This document shows, in pieces, positions 1-11,289 of a stretch of DNA of 64,000 nt. Position 1 is the stretch's first letter. Each line of letters starts with the position of its first letter. The DNA lies in assembly GCA_958510825.1 (NCBI GenBank), contig OY294049.1:5270001-5334000 (forward strand), written 5' to 3'. The position numbers and the translations under genes are program-made. The notes below the pieces were generated by a model. The model saw only the letters and a program-made list of their open reading frames with translations. It ran no database searches and was not told where the DNA came from. This stretch comes from Brachypterus glaber (lineage: Eukaryota > Arthropoda > Insecta > Coleoptera > Kateretidae).

Positions 1-1270
1 GGCTATAAAAAGGGCTGAATTTTTGAGAAATTATGTATTTTTTATGTATCTATAAGTATGTAAAGTCTTATCGTTGCACGCGATTTAGCCCAAAATACGA
101 TACCCTCCTTTTATAAAACTTTACGTTATAGTAAAAACTTTCTGTATTTTTTCAACTTTTTTTTGTCGAAATTACTAAAACACTGCCCTACGTTGCTAGA
201 AGCAACAGTAAATAAACTGACGCTTTACTTTTTTTAAAATGGCCACAAAAATGGAGTATGGGTAATTAATTAGTTTTCGGACAATTTTATTGCTCTCTTA
301 GAAATATGTCTTAATTTGTTTACGTCCTTTGTCATACATAAGGATGATACCTACACATATTCCTAAAATTGCAAGTTAGACAAAACTTACGTCATCAGAT
401 TGAAACTAAAGCGCAATTAGGGCTGGCAGTAGTAATTTGCTAAATTTTGCTAAAATAAGGTAACACTAGTTTGTCAAGATCAAGATACTCTGGGAATGTA
501 AACCCAAACCTGTATAGGTTTTATAAATAATAACTGCAAAGAAGAACTAAGAGGTTAAACTTTGTTCTGCTATTGCTCGTTTTTCTCTATATGTGAAAAA
601 AATAATAAAAAAGTTTTTTACATAAGAATACGAAAAAAAAAAACGTAAATTTGACATACTTTCTTTGTGCAATGTCACATATGTGTGGAAAATATATCAT
701 TAGAAGTTAAAATAGAAGAACAACCTCTCCACAAGTTAAAGTTTGATTTTGATCTGAGAATCGGTATGGTCTATAAACGTTTAATTAATATATCAAAATT
801 GGATTTTTTTTTCGTAAAAACTTAACTTTCTTCTATCTACAATATACTTTGTTTAGGTTTAAAATAAATTCAGTAAAAATACATATTTTTTTATTTAATT
901 TTTTATTTTATTTAAACTTATTTTATTATTTTTTTATCCATTTAATGAGTATAAGATTAAAGCGTTAGTATTAAATGACTAGTTGAAGTATTATGAAGCA
1001 CACTTAGGGGGGTTAACACCAGCGTTACATAAGTGTTGATACCATCAAGGAAAATATAATAATATAAAAAGAGTGCGTTATATTAGCGGAAATGGGATAA
1101 AAGTGCCCAAAAGGTGCGTTACATACTTGAACCAATTTTTAAAAAATGTAGGTATGCAATTCACATTATTCTATCAAAATTTATGATTCATAAACTTATA
1201 GTATAATAAATATATTAAAATAAGATTTACTTTATAAGCCTGTAAGATATTTGGAAGTATAAATAAAATA
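1..1270. other. AT-rich intergenic stretch, no gene
   Basis: No coding frame or RNA gene is visible. The word GCGTTACAT or a close variant occurs three times within 100 bases (near 1021, 1074 and 1117), which could be the worn end of a transposon, but no partner end was found. Confidence 0.5.
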
Positions 1271-1440
1271 TTTAAATAGTCGACACTGGCGTCGCAGGTA
1301 GTCTTAAACAAAGTTAAATCGAAAGTCAAATCACACCGAATTTTTTGATTTTAGGTTGTTTTTGGGACATGTGCAAACGGTTTTTGACAAAAATTGAAAT
1401 CGCTCACGAAGCCATTTTTAAATAAAGTAATTCTTCTTCT

Positions 1441-1668
1441 TATTCAAGTTTTTCTTAACATCACAATACGGAGTTCTTCCACGACACACCCTATAGCATG
1501 ATACTCAATATAATCACGACCATTCAAATGCCTACTTTGTTATTGTCCAAAATTATGGTCGTCTTATTTTGGACATTAACAAATTAGGCGTGTGAATGGT
1601 CTTGATTATATTGAGTATCATGGGTATGCTGTACGGTCTGTATTGTGATGTCAAGAAAAACTTGAAAA
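1441..1668. mobile_element. Nested palindromic foldback element
   Basis: Two arms of about 110 bases face each other around a centre near 1555-1570. CATGATACTCAATATAATCA on the left reads inverted at about 1603-1621, and TCACAATAC at 1461 matches GTATTGTGA at 1640. It lies inside the larger inverted element, so it is probably a later insertion or a palindromic core of it. No open frame. Confidence 0.7.
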
Positions 1669-1720
1669 AGAAGAAAAAGAAGAAGAAGAAGAAGAAGAAG
1701 AAGAAGAAGAAAAAGAAGAA
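1664..1720. repeat. GAA-rich microsatellite
   Basis: Pure purine run dominated by AAG units. It lies exactly at the outer edge of the right arm of the nested palindrome; the left edge carries a short CTT run (1432-1441) in the matching place, so the expansion happened on one arm only. Confidence 0.85.
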
Positions 1721-2028
1721 TGACTTTATTTAAAAACACGATTCACTCATCTCAGTAATGAGAAGAATCCAGCGCATGCGCACTGATTTTCTTATTTTTG
1801 TTTTGACATATGCCAAAAATTATTTTAAGGTTATGTAACATTCTTTTGCAGAATTTTACAAAAATATCTACTTTTTTCTTTGCGAGCTAATAGTTTTTTT
1901 TTAATTGGCTAAAAGTACTAGCTTTTAATAGTATTTTCGTAAAAAAAAATTGCGGAATATTCATTAATAAACATTTGATTCTTAAAATATATGGTCTTCT
2001 AAATTCTGAAATATCGTATCTGAAAAAT

Positions 2029-2170
2029 GCCTCCCATTAAAAAAAAACACCAAACCAGCAAACTACCAAACCAAACTATTATTAACGTAAACCAACGCCT
2101 CCCATTAAAAAAAACACCAACCCAGCAAACTACCAAACCAAACCATTGTTAACGTAAACCAACGCCCCGA
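2029..2170 (+). repeat. 68-bp tandem repeat, about 2.2 copies
   Basis: The unit begins GCCTCCCATTAAAAAAA and ends AACGTAAACCAAC. Copies start at 2029 and 2097, and a shortened third start is at 2164. Copies differ at a few positions only. Confidence 0.85.
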
Positions 2171-2609
2171 TTAAAAAAATCAAACAGAAATTCGTGAGTA
2201 TTTTAACAATCTTTTGCTATATAACTGGATTTTCCGCAACTAATTATATTCAAGACAGTAAGTTTTAGTAATAAAACCAGAAATCAGTGAAAAAATATAG
2301 TTCATTTTTGTGGACCTGATGCGCACCGTAACCCCACTCAAATTAAACTTTCATAAAACTACAACTGCCTAAACGGAAGCCACTTTTGACATCCGTTAAA
2401 ACAAAAATAAGCAAACCAGTGGGCATGTGCTAGATTCTTCTCATTACTGCGGTGGGTGAATCGTTTAAAAACGGCTTCGTGAGCGATTTCATTTTTTATC
2501 AAAAACTGTTTGGAAATGTGCTAAAAAGAACCTAAAGTTAAACAATCTGGGGTGGTTTGAATTTCCAATTAACTTTGTTTAAGGCTACCCGTGGCGATTT
2601 CTCTAAAAA

Positions 2610-3230
2610 TATATTTTGGATATTCGACCTCTGTACTTTAACCTGGAGAAATATGAATTCAAATGTTCCCTCTGTTTATCTAACTTTAATTACCCCGTTT
2701 TAACTTTCAAGCTGAATCTTCGTGTTTATGTTTATATTTAGCTTAATTACTTGGTAATAAAATGCAAGGTATTCAAAGTAGTAGGTAGTTTTAATAAAAA
2801 TGTTAAAACCGCGAGATATTCTAGGGCGGCAACAAAATGTTTTTATTAACTCTGCGCTGGTAAGTAGGCAGAAGTAGGGTTCCATGAGAATCTTGTCTTG
2901 TCTCTATTTCCAGAAATAAACTGAAAATAGCAACGGTTCCACCGCACTTTCTTTCTCAGAAATAATTTAAATTTAAGACATTACTTTAAGACATAATTAA
3001 TTTAAATGTACTTTAAGATATAGGTAGTATTAAATAAAATAGAGCCGGGAGAAAATAATGAAAAAAAAATTGTCACCATGTCTTAGACTATAATGGCACA
3101 TTGTTATGTTTTTAACTTACTATTACACATAGAAAAATGTTGTGTTAAATCAAGAATATGGTGATTTTTATATAACGAAGAGAATATATTCTTTTTTATG
3201 CATACCATATTCTTATCCTTTCATATTTGA
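2610..3230. other. Intergenic, no gene
   Basis: AT-rich sequence with no supported feature. The word ATACCATATTCTTAT near 3200 recurs at about 4540, on the other side of the next two elements, which suggests a shared or duplicated flank. Confidence 0.45.
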
Positions 3231-3236
3231 GAATAT

Positions 3237-3485
3237 CGTCGGCTTACAAGTAAAGAGCACTAAGTCCAAAAACATGGTTTTGAGATATTGACAAATTTAA
3301 CTTTCATTGTTGTTTTTTAATTTTTATAATAATTGTTTTTGGAAAAAAACTACAGCAAATTGCAATGACATGTTTGGACATAATGATGTCCCATTTGCAG
3401 TTAAATAAAGAAAAGTTGAAGTAGTTTAATTCAACTAAATTTGAAAAAAGACATGAACTTAGTGCCTTTTACTTGTAGGCCCACG
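3237..3485. mobile_element. Short ATAT-flanked TIR element (249 bp)
   Basis: Starts CGTCGGCTTACAAGTAAA and ends with the imperfect inverse (TTTTACTTGTAGGCCCACG). It is preceded by ATAT at 3233-3236. The same termini bound the next element and the one at 27434-28204, but the interior is different, so this is a shorter derivative of the same family. It abuts the next element with a single base between them. Confidence 0.75.
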
Positions 3486-3486
3486 A

Positions 3487-4519
3487 CGTCGGCTTACAAG
3501 TAAAGAGCACTAAGTCAATAAAATAATATAAAAAACAACTATTTAAAATTAAAACCCTTCTATTAATTAAACGTATAACTATAAAGTAGATAACAAGATG
3601 TTTATATACCTTTTCAAAAACTAGATTTTTAAAAGAAGGGTTTGGACTTTTTGATTGTTTCAAGAAAGTTTCCATTTTGGACTTGAATAAAATTAATTAG
3701 TATTAATTATATGAAACCGCTTACTATGCCAGAACTAAGACAGTTTTTAGAGGCCATCGGCTGTGCCGGCAAAGAAGCATCTCCTAAAGTCAATAATTAT
3801 AATGATAAAACACTTCACGGGCTGTTTTCCGAACTTACAGCGAACTTTAGTTTTTTTCTTATATTCTTGTTATTTATGTAGTAACCAAGGATTTAAGAGC
3901 AAAATTAAAATAATCTATGAGTTAAAATTTGAATGCGTTTGTCAGTACAATAAATAACGCGATATTGTATCATATAAATGATTCAAGCAGTCATAGTTTT
4001 ATAAATTAACTCTTTTTAGAAAGTCGTTTAGTGCAGAAACATTTAAAATAATCTACAAGTAAAACGCACTAAGTGACTTAGTGCCTATTGCCAGATAAAA
4101 TTTTAATCAAAATCAAATTGGTGCATTTTGTATAGGGGGTAACCCCCTTGGCAGTCCACTTAGAAGTTAGTTCGGTTTACCTATACATAGATGATCAAAA
4201 ATTAACTACAGTGCTATTAAAATATCATATAAATGATTCAAGCAGTCATAGTTTTATAAATTAACTCTTTTTAGAAAGTAGTTTAGTGCAGAAACATTTA
4301 AAATAATCTACAAGTAAAACGCACTTAGTGCCTATTGCCAGATAAAATTTTAATCAAAATCAAATTGGTGCATTTTGTATAGGGGGTAACCCCCTTGGCA
4401 GTCCACCTAGAAGTTAGTTCGGTTTACCTATACATAGATGATCAAAAATTAACTACAGTGCTATTAAAATCCCATTTTTGCAAAAAAGTGACTTGGTGCC
4501 TTTTACTTGTAATCCGACG
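3487..4519. mobile_element. ATAT-flanked TIR element with internal duplication
   Basis: Terminal inverted repeats CGTCGGCTTACAAGTAAA and TTTACTTGTAATCCGACG; the right end is followed by ATAT (4520-4523). The interior matches the 27434-28204 copy in inverse orientation over most of its length, including the words AAACCCTTCTATTAATTAAA and GGCAGTCCA. It is about 260 bp longer than that copy because of a tandem duplication (3969-4470). There is no transposase frame, so mobility would need a partner encoded elsewhere. The superfamily is not assigned: a 4-base AT-rich duplication fits more than one. Confidence 0.8.
3969..4470 (+). repeat. 255-bp tandem duplication inside TIR element
   Basis: ATCATATAAATGATTCAAGC starts at 3969 and again at 4224. 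The second copy lacks a few bases near the GTGACTTAGTGCC word. The related element at 27.4 kb has this region once, so the duplication arose after the copies split. Confidence 0.9.
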
Positions 4520-4523
4520 ATAT

Positions 4524-5435
4524 ATTCTCCTTTCAAGTATACCATATTCTTATTTTTGAGAAAATCGAATTTTCCGATTTTTGATAGTAAGAAAAATTAA
4601 GAAAAACCTCCTGAGCAATCCATGACCGATGGAGAGATGGACGGACGTGTCCGGAGGGACGGTTGGATAGACAGATATAAAAAAAACAGGTTTGGTAATG
4701 TATACACCCTAATGGGAATAAATATTTCAAAAACCTGGACTTTTTTTTTCATAATCAAAAGATGAGAGTAATGTCGTCGACTGTAGAGACTTCTGATCAA
4801 TAATCGACACTTTTCGAGTCTTGTTTATATGCTCTCTACGCACCAACCACTTGGTGGGTCTAAAGCTAAAGCGAACTAAGAGCCAATTTTTTTTTACTAT
4901 TGGTAGTCCATGGTGCAGATTTTGATATCCTACGGTCTGCAATAAAAACCATTTTTTTTGAAAAAGTGGCGCTTAGTTCACTTTGGCCACTTAAAAGATT
5001 TTTTCAAGGAAAGGGTGGTATATCATTTTAAATATTAATTAATTCTCTTTTTTATCATATAATTTTTAATTTTTTAATAACATTTTTTGTATTGAATTTA
5101 CTTGTTGAAAAATGCGATTTTCTTAGATTTGTTTTTCAATTTTTTATTCATATAAAAAAATAGTTAGTAAAAGTATAATTTGCTTTTTTTTGTATTTTAA
5201 ATTTCATCTTTAAACCTTTTTTTTATTTTTCTTAAAGAATTTAAAAAATCCCATTTTGAACATTTTTTAGCCCCCCTTGAAATAATAAAAAAATACTGAT
5301 GCCAATAAAATAATACTTTTTTCTATAGGCCTATGTTCATTAAAATCTAAAACAAAACAAAAAAAGTTTTTCAAAATTTTTTTTTTTCAAAAAAGTTTCT
5401 TTTTTCGTAAAATAATAAAAAAAATGTTTTTAAAA
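4524..5435. other. Intergenic, with a faint GTCCG-family trace
   Basis: Mostly A/T runs. At about 4620-4680 a run of GAC/GGAC words (GGACGGACGTGTCCGG) resembles the GTCTGTCCG repeat family seen elsewhere in the window, on the minus strand. A short inverted pair (AAGCGAACTAAG near 4869 and CTTAGTTCACTTTGG near 4972) is also present. No gene. Confidence 0.4.
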
Positions 5436-5700
5436 AATATTGTTTTTACCCCATTTTACTCCCTTACCCCAATCCAATTTTTACCAAAAATAATCCCAGC
5501 CTAGAACTGTGGATAATCAACCTATGGTCCACAATTTGAAGTCTTTAGCCGGAAGCGTTCTTGAGTTATCGTGGTTACAAATTTCCCGGACACACAGACC
5601 GACCGACTGATAGACCGACAGATGATTTTTTTTTTACGGAAATCATATTTTTTGGATTTAAAACGTCCCGAAACGTAAAAAAAGCCAGGGAGGCCACTAT
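5436..5700 (-). repeat. Dispersed GTCTGTCCG-type repeat copy
   Basis: Read on the minus strand it gives a GTCTGTGTGTCCG-like core, then a word close to CACGATAACTCAAGAACGCT, then GACTTCAAATTGTGGACCAT, then a GGGGTAAGGGAGTAAAATGGG block. The same order of words occurs on the plus strand at 18640-18960 and partly at 47930-48150. It is a repeat of unknown class with no coding frame. Confidence 0.7.
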
Positions 5701-5890
5701 TTTTCAGTAACAAATTTGTCCGACTTTTTCAGGTTTTCCAGACAATTTTTTTGATTTTTCCCTGACCAATAAGCAGAGTCTTTGACAAAAAAAAATATAT
5801 TTTCTATTCGAATAAGATGTATTTTATTTATGGATAGGTATTAAAATTAGAGTTCTAGTACTTTTTAATTAGTTTACTTTAGACAGTAAT

Positions 5891-6150
5891 GGGAGGCACA
5901 TCGTAGTGGCTAGCGCGTGTACATAGCAAGCCTACTAGCGTAAGTTTGATTCTCACTGGCGCCGATTTGCCTTTTTCAGTTAATTAATAATTGAAATTTG
6001 GCGAAGGCGATAAGTAAAACGGACACACCCTATAAACTGGTTCGAATGTCAGTATAAGCCGGTGGTTCCCTCTACTACTAGCCCGCACAAGTCCTGGACT
6101 TGGGGGATGCTCAATTAAGCAGAACAGTACAAGGTTAAACAAACAAACAA
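5891..6150 (+). mobile_element. tRNA-derived SINE, full length
   Basis: A tRNA-like head with an A-box-like word (TAGTGGCTAGCG, 5904-5915) and a B-box-like word (AGTTTGATTCT, 5943-5953) is followed by a body shared with three other copies (TTTTTCAGTTAATTAATAAT, GGCGAAGGCG, CCGGTGGTTCCCTCTACTAC) and an AAACAAACAAAC tail. SINEs of this type are transcribed by RNA polymerase III and moved by a LINE reverse transcriptase. The head differs from those at 38.5 and 49.3 kb. No clear target duplication was found. Confidence 0.8.
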
Positions 6151-6540
6151 TTATTTTAATAGGTATTTGCTTTCTATTTATTTAATAATAAAAAAACAAA
6201 ATAAAATTATAACTAAAAAAACTTGTAAAACAAGCATGATATTACCGCCGCAGGCGACAAACTTTAAAATAATATGCAAAAAGTATTTTTTAACCAAACT
6301 AAGTCTCCGCAAATAAAAAATAATATATGAATTTATTAAAAAGGCAAGCGAAAATCTTTGAAATTATGTCTAAAAAGTAGATAAAAGTAGGTTATTAAAC
6401 AAATTAGGCCTCCTGAAATTATTTAAAAAAAAATACATGCAAACATTAGGGCGCAGGTGAAAATTTTAATTAATATATAAAAGCAATAAAATTTTTTTGA
6501 ATTTTTAACGCAAGAATAGAGAGCAGCAGTAATGTGGTCA
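6151..6540. other. Intergenic, no gene
   Basis: AT-rich with no recognisable feature. Confidence 0.45.
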
Positions 6541-6544
6541 AACA

Positions 6545-6748
6545 TAGAAGTTTATGAGCTTTAAAATAATGAATCACATGACACTGTACCCTCTTGCTCC
6601 GCTGCCTCCATTGTTCCCCATAAACATATCAAATATAAATCAAATATACATTATTTGGATTACGTTATTTACGTGTTTTAAATTTCAAGTTAATATCTTA
6701 AGCCGTTCAAAAGTTAAGAGGGGGGTGGACTTTTGACATGCACGGTAA
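6545..6748. mobile_element. Right half of a CAGGGTGTC foldback element
   Basis: The stretch TTTAAATTTCAAGTTAATAT (6678 onward) and AGCCGTTCAAAAGTTAA, then a GGGGGTGGACTTTTGACA end, match the right arm of the element at 7744-8364 almost base for base. The left arm is missing. Confidence 0.75.
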
Positions 6749-6749
6749 A

Positions 6750-7338
6750 TCAATAATGGCGCCTTCACCAACCATAATTGTAAATATACGACACGAATGT
6801 CCCTCGTGTTAAGTTCTGTCATGAGTATATAATAAAACGCTAAGCATTAAATTTTTACGACTTGTTATCTTTGTGTGTTCTTTGCTGCTCTCTATTCCCT
6901 TATCTGACTGAAAATCTGTTTAGGACTTTAGACGGAAGTGTAAACTATTGTTATCGTTTATTATCACGCCAAGTCAGCCCCTGCTTACGTATACAAGAAA
7001 ATTCCGTTTCCACTAAAAATACTACTTTCGCACATAAAAATCTATATGTGTTTCTCGAAACAAAGATGGACCATTTCTATGCATGCTACACAATAAAAAA
7101 AGTCTTAAAAAATTGCATGATTATGCAGTTTGAGCTACAAAGAAATAGTGCTGCACATATAGAAAATGCATTTATTCATACAATTCTTCATTTTTAAAGA
7201 ATTTAAGGTAGTTTACAAAAATACTAAATATTTGGACATATTTTCTCGAGCAACTAAATGAGGCATTGCAAAGTTTTTAAAAAGTCAGTTTTTTGTTTTA
7301 AGAAATCGAAACAATATCTACAAATCTTGTTAACAGAT
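6750..7338. other. Intergenic with one GGCGCCTTC word
   Basis: GGCGCCTTCACCAA at about 6758 is one of four loci in the window sharing a GGCGCCTTCGCCAAAATTG-like word. A 111-codon open frame at 6862-7197 shows no recognisable domain or coding bias and is not called a gene. Confidence 0.4.
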
Positions 7339-7340
7339 GA

Positions 7341-7471
7341 AGGGCCACTTGCATCAACGATGGTTTAACTTTAAACTTAAATTAAATTGACGGTCGGCTA
7401 ATGCAGCATTTTTAACTTAAACTTAGTTTGGTCGAGATAATCCCAGTTAAACAGTTGGTGCAAGTGGTCCT
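7341..7471. mobile_element. Miniature TIR element (131 bp)
   Basis: Left end AGGGCCACTTGCATCAAC is matched by the inverted right end (GTTGGTGCAAGTGGTCCT). The interior is rich in TTAAACTTAAA words on both sides of the centre. It looks like a MITE with no coding capacity; class uncertain. Confidence 0.75.
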
Positions 7472-7743
7472 AAAAGAACTCTCTCAAAAAAGGAATTGAA
7501 CATGTATGCAAAAGACTAGGTTATAACGTTATAATAATAATAATTATTATCAATTTAAGATTTTTAATATAAACAATTTTTTATAAGCCTAACTAAGAAA
7601 TATATTCTAATTCTAAGTATCATGTTCTTAACCATAATTAAATTATAAACTGTATTTGATTTTTAAAATGAGATAAACTATTCCAAATAATAAATGCTTA
7701 TTTTAAGTATACTTTTTTGTGTGTATAATATACACTGTATATA

Positions 7744-8364
7744 CAGGGTGTCAAAAGTCCGCCCCCCTTTAACTTTGGAACGGCTTAAAATATCAACTTG
7801 AAATTTAGAACACAAATAATATAACCCATATAATTTTTTTGTATAAATTTGGTATGCTTAGAGGGCGCAATGGAGACAGGGGGGCAAGGGGGAATTTTTT
7901 TTAAATAGATATAGAAAAGGGGTCTTGTCATACATAATTTTAAAGCTTATAGAATTCTCTATTTACCCACATATTTTTTTATTTTTTTTTGAGAAATTTT
8001 TGGAGGTTATTTTAAAGACCCAAAAATACGGATTTTTGTCCAAATTTCTTTAAAAAAATCAAACAATTTTCGAAAAATGGTTTATTTCATCATGCAAGTA
8101 CATGAGATATACTTCTAAACTAATTTTGAATGATACAAATAAAATTTTACAACAAAAATCTTAAAAAATCGCATTTTTAGCAAAAAAAAATTGAAAAATG
8201 AAAACCTTGAAAAATGGTTTAAAAATTAAAAATTATATAGTCGAATAAATGTCCCCCAAGCATATTATATACTGAAAAATTATCTTTAAATGTTTTAAAT
8301 TTCAAGTTAATATCTTAAGCCGTTCAAAAGTTAAAGGGTGGGGGTGGACTTATGACACTCTCTG
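7744..8364. mobile_element. TA-flanked foldback element (621 bp)
   Basis: Ends CAGGGTGTCAAAAGTCC and GGACTTATGACACTCTCTG lie between TA dinucleotides. The inverted arms extend about 90 bases (AACGGCTTAAAATATCAACT against AGTTAATATCTTAAGCCGTT), and the inner parts are also inversely related (GTCCAAATTTCTTTAAAAAA region). TA target sites with GTGTC-type TIRs suggest a Tc1/mariner-related non-autonomous element. Relatives lie at 6545-6748, 8862-9420 and 20323-20953. Confidence 0.75.
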
Positions 8365-8861
8365 TATAATACACATTAAAAATATTTTTAATATCTTTTG
8401 AACATTATGTATTCAAGAAGTCCACATCGTATTTACTTTATAGTTGAAATAGGCTTTAAAGGGGCTTTAAAATAATGCACTCTGTAACAAAAATATTCCA
8501 TCTATAGTCTATAATAATATTGTGAAAGAATCTTTTATTTAATCATATGCAACAAAATCTAAAAAAGTTTCCTGTTTGATGTTATTTTAAGACCTGAAAA
8601 AACTATATAGAGGTATGTATTTATATATGTCATGACTTGGAGGCTTTTATGATGCTACTAGATTTTTGTATGAGGGAGATAGAAACAAAAAAAAATCCCA
8701 ACCAAAGATTGTGATTATACAACTTTTTATACTGCCATTTTCCCAGCTTATTAAATTCAAGATGGATTTTTTTTTTAAGTTTTTACACAATATTGAGAAA
8801 ACTTAATAAAATAGGTCAACAACCAAATTTTTTTCTACTCATCAGTGGTTTTTCCCAAGTG
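8365..8861. other. Intergenic, no gene
   Basis: AT-rich, nothing recognised. Confidence 0.45.
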
Positions 8862-9420
8862 GCGGATGTTTTGGTCTCAAAAGTCAACTCCCCTTCTTAA
8901 CTTTTAAACGAGTTGAGATATCGATTTTAAATTCGAAACACGTAAATAAGACGACTGAAACTATATGGTCAGGGTAGAGTGCCTAATTGTAACGTTTGGT
9001 TTGAATTTTTAATAAAGTTGCTAATTTTTCAATTTTTTTTTTGCTACAAAACTTGAAGATTTTTTTTTATTTTTTTTTTTTTTTTTGAATTTCTTATTTA
9101 TTTTATTTAGAATTAGTATAATTTACGTTTTCGCATCAAGAAATTAATCATTTATAAAAAAAAAAAACGTCGAAAATTCTCATTTTAAACCATATTTTAA
9201 ACTCTAAAAAATATATAGACAATTTTATGAACTTTAAAATGATGTATCACAGGACCCCCGGTTTCAATTAAAGAAAATTTTCCCCTATGCCTCTGCGCAT
9301 ATTTTAAAGTTAAAATATCAAACATATGCAAAAACATAGTTTAAGTCCTTTTTAAGTATTTCAATATTCCAACTCGTTCAAAAGTTAAGAGGGGGTGTTG
9401 GTTTTGGACTGCACTGTTAA
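8862..9420. mobile_element. Diverged foldback element of the same group
   Basis: Left arm CCCCTTCTTAACTTTTAAAC is the inverse of GTTCAAAAGTTAAGAGGGGG at about 9375-9395. The order of words matches the 7744-8364 element, but the sequence has drifted and the ends are less clear. Confidence 0.65.
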
Positions 9421-9845
9421 TATTATTATTATGTTTTTCAGATAATAAACTTTTGTTTGTGACATTCACTACAAATATTGTTATTAACCCTAGACCATTC
9501 TTTTTTTATCTGGGTAACTTTTTACACTGACTGTTTACGCTTGCGTGACTTTAAGAAGCTGTGCATTATGCAATAATATATTAGGTAGTATTTCAAACTT
9601 GAAAGGGGTGTTATATTGTTTTTATTCATATTAAAACCCGCCTGGTCCATAATTGTAGACCGCGCGTTACTTCTTTTATTTCTGCATTTTATATTTTGTG
9701 TAAGTTTTTATGGTTTCTTTTTTGTGGATATTATTTTTGAAAGTTTTCTTTTTTTAGTTTAGAAATAAATTAAAGATACAATCAGGGCGGTTCCACGTTT
9801 CTGTTTGTTGTGGGGGGGGGTTGAAGGTAAAATTTTACCGACTGG
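9421..9845. other. Intergenic, one possible piggyBac-like end
   Basis: TTAACCCTAGACCATTC at 9485 has the form of a piggyBac-type end (TTAA then CCC), but no inverse partner was found nearby. No gene. Confidence 0.35.
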
Positions 9846-9847
9846 CG

Positions 9848-10055
9848 ATGAAAAAAAGCTTTACCCCTGGGGCAGAAAATTTTAATGACTAAAAAAAGAA
9901 AGGTCCTAGTCTTTGAAAAAAAAAAAGCTTTAAGCTTAACTTCGCAGAAAATTTTGATGACTAAAAAAAGGTCCTGGCCTCTGAAATAAAAAGCTTTATT
10001 ACCCCCTGGCAAAACATTTTTATAATCAAGAAAAAAAGGTCCTCGCCTCTAAAGA
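9848..10055 (+). repeat. 68-bp tandem repeat, three copies
   Basis: The word AAAGGTCCT occurs with GGTCCT starting at 9902, 9970 and 10038, exactly 68 bases apart. Each copy also carries AAAAAGCTTTA and a word near AGAAAATTTTAATGACTAA. The copies are diverged. Confidence 0.85.
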
Positions 10056-10225
10056 AAGGCACAGTGTGTGTATTTGGATATTGGTTGGGTTTTCTGAAAA
10101 AATCTACGTTTTCACGTTAACTCTGATATAATATTTTGGAAACCCTGCTATGCGACAAATGGAGTTACTGCTTTCTACCATAGTAGAGCAGTACATCCCA
10201 AAATTTTGCTTAATCATGATGTTTA

Positions 10226-10570
10226 AATAATATTTATTTATGGTACTAGTGAGTAAAGTAAGATATTGCCCATGAGAAAATTAACCTGGGCGTCAGCCAA
10301 GCAGGTTAATTTTCGAGAGGGCAATATCGGTTTACCCATGAGTGCCATACAAGGTTTTATCCAATAAATAGCTTAGAAATTCATATTTTTATTAAAAATT
10401 TTAATGACATTTACAAGAAAATAATTTGACAAGTGATAGATGAGTGGGTAAAATAAATAATTATCCACTCAATAAAGTAAAAGCCACGCGGGGGTTATTA
10501 TTGAGTTTATCTATTCAAAAAAAAGCTGGTAATTGTCTCATTATCTGTATCTATTGGATAAAAATTATTG
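10226..10570 (+). repeat. 340-bp two-hairpin repeat monomer, copy 1
   Basis: Same sequence as 29019-29357 and 62028-62370, all in one orientation. It contains a first inverted repeat of about 47-base arms (GAGAAAATTAACCTG against CAGGTTAATTTTCGAG) and a second short one around GAGTGGGTAAAATAA and TTATCCACTC. It ends near TATTGGATAAAAA. It has no TIRs at its borders and no coding frame. Tandem pairing at 61.8-62.4 kb suggests a satellite-like monomer or a unit captured by a larger mobile element. Confidence 0.8.
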
Positions 10571-11285
10571 TTTGTTCTCTCTAATGACAGAGCTGTCAAA
10601 ATATATAGAGTACCTGTATTCATAGCAAATAATACGAACTGTTAATAATATGGTAAGTCAAGCTATGACGGTTTGGTGTATTTAAAATAGGGTGACACTG
10701 TAGATTTATTTATTGTTTATTTAATAGTTTATAGTCATTTCTTAAAATAAGAAAGGGTGTACCGTTTATACAAAACTATTTTACAAAATTTAATAAATAA
10801 ATTATGTTTGTCTCTCTGTAAATTTAGAGACACTCTATCTACTGGCTGATGTCAGGTTTTATATTATGACGACGCTAAAAAGAGTGACTTCTAAAAGCAG
10901 CATAGAAGTCATGACCCTTGTTTTGATAAATTTAACCTCTAAGAAAATGGGATAAATGTGTCACTTGAAGTTAAGTCGGGCCCTTAAGATAAATTCGTTA
11001 AGCCATTATGAAAAATAATGTCGGAAAAAATCCCATATAACTGGAACGAGCGTCTTTTGCCGTACACTGCCTTGGGTAAAATAAATAACGTAACATCATT
11101 CGTTTAGTTTTATTTTCTTATATTCATACAGATTAAAACATGTCAAATTTTTTTTTAATTGCATGTCGGACAAATAAATACGCTAAAAATCCGCAGATTT
11201 TTTTTAATTTCACCAACATAGTGTTAGAGGCAAAACTATGGACAGGGCCATTTTAATCTCATTTGGTCTTGCCAGTAAATATTTT
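10571..11285. other. Intergenic, no gene
   Basis: AT-rich. TAAAAAGAGTGACTTCTAAAAGC near 10875 loosely resembles the motif of the element at 18321-19420, too weak to annotate. Confidence 0.4.
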
Positions 11286-11289
11286 CAAA

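Larger units (their letters stand above)
1283..2599. mobile_element. TIR element, about 1.3 kb, non-autonomous
   Basis: The segment 1283-1430 recurs inverted at 2440-2599. Shared blocks include GGTAGTCTTAAACAAAGTT on the left against GGTAGCCTTAAACAAAGTT on the right, then GAAATCGCTCACGAAGCC on both arms. The inversion continues inward through AATGAGAAGAATC (near 1758 and, inverted, near 2433). No transposase frame lies inside. A second palindrome (1441-1668) and a 68-bp tandem repeat (2029-2170) sit within it. The superfamily is unknown because the exact ends and target duplication are not clear. Confidence 0.65.

Noticed and set aside
6862..7197. 111-codon open frame
   Set aside because: No recognised domain, composition like the surrounding AT-rich DNA, no context supporting a gene.
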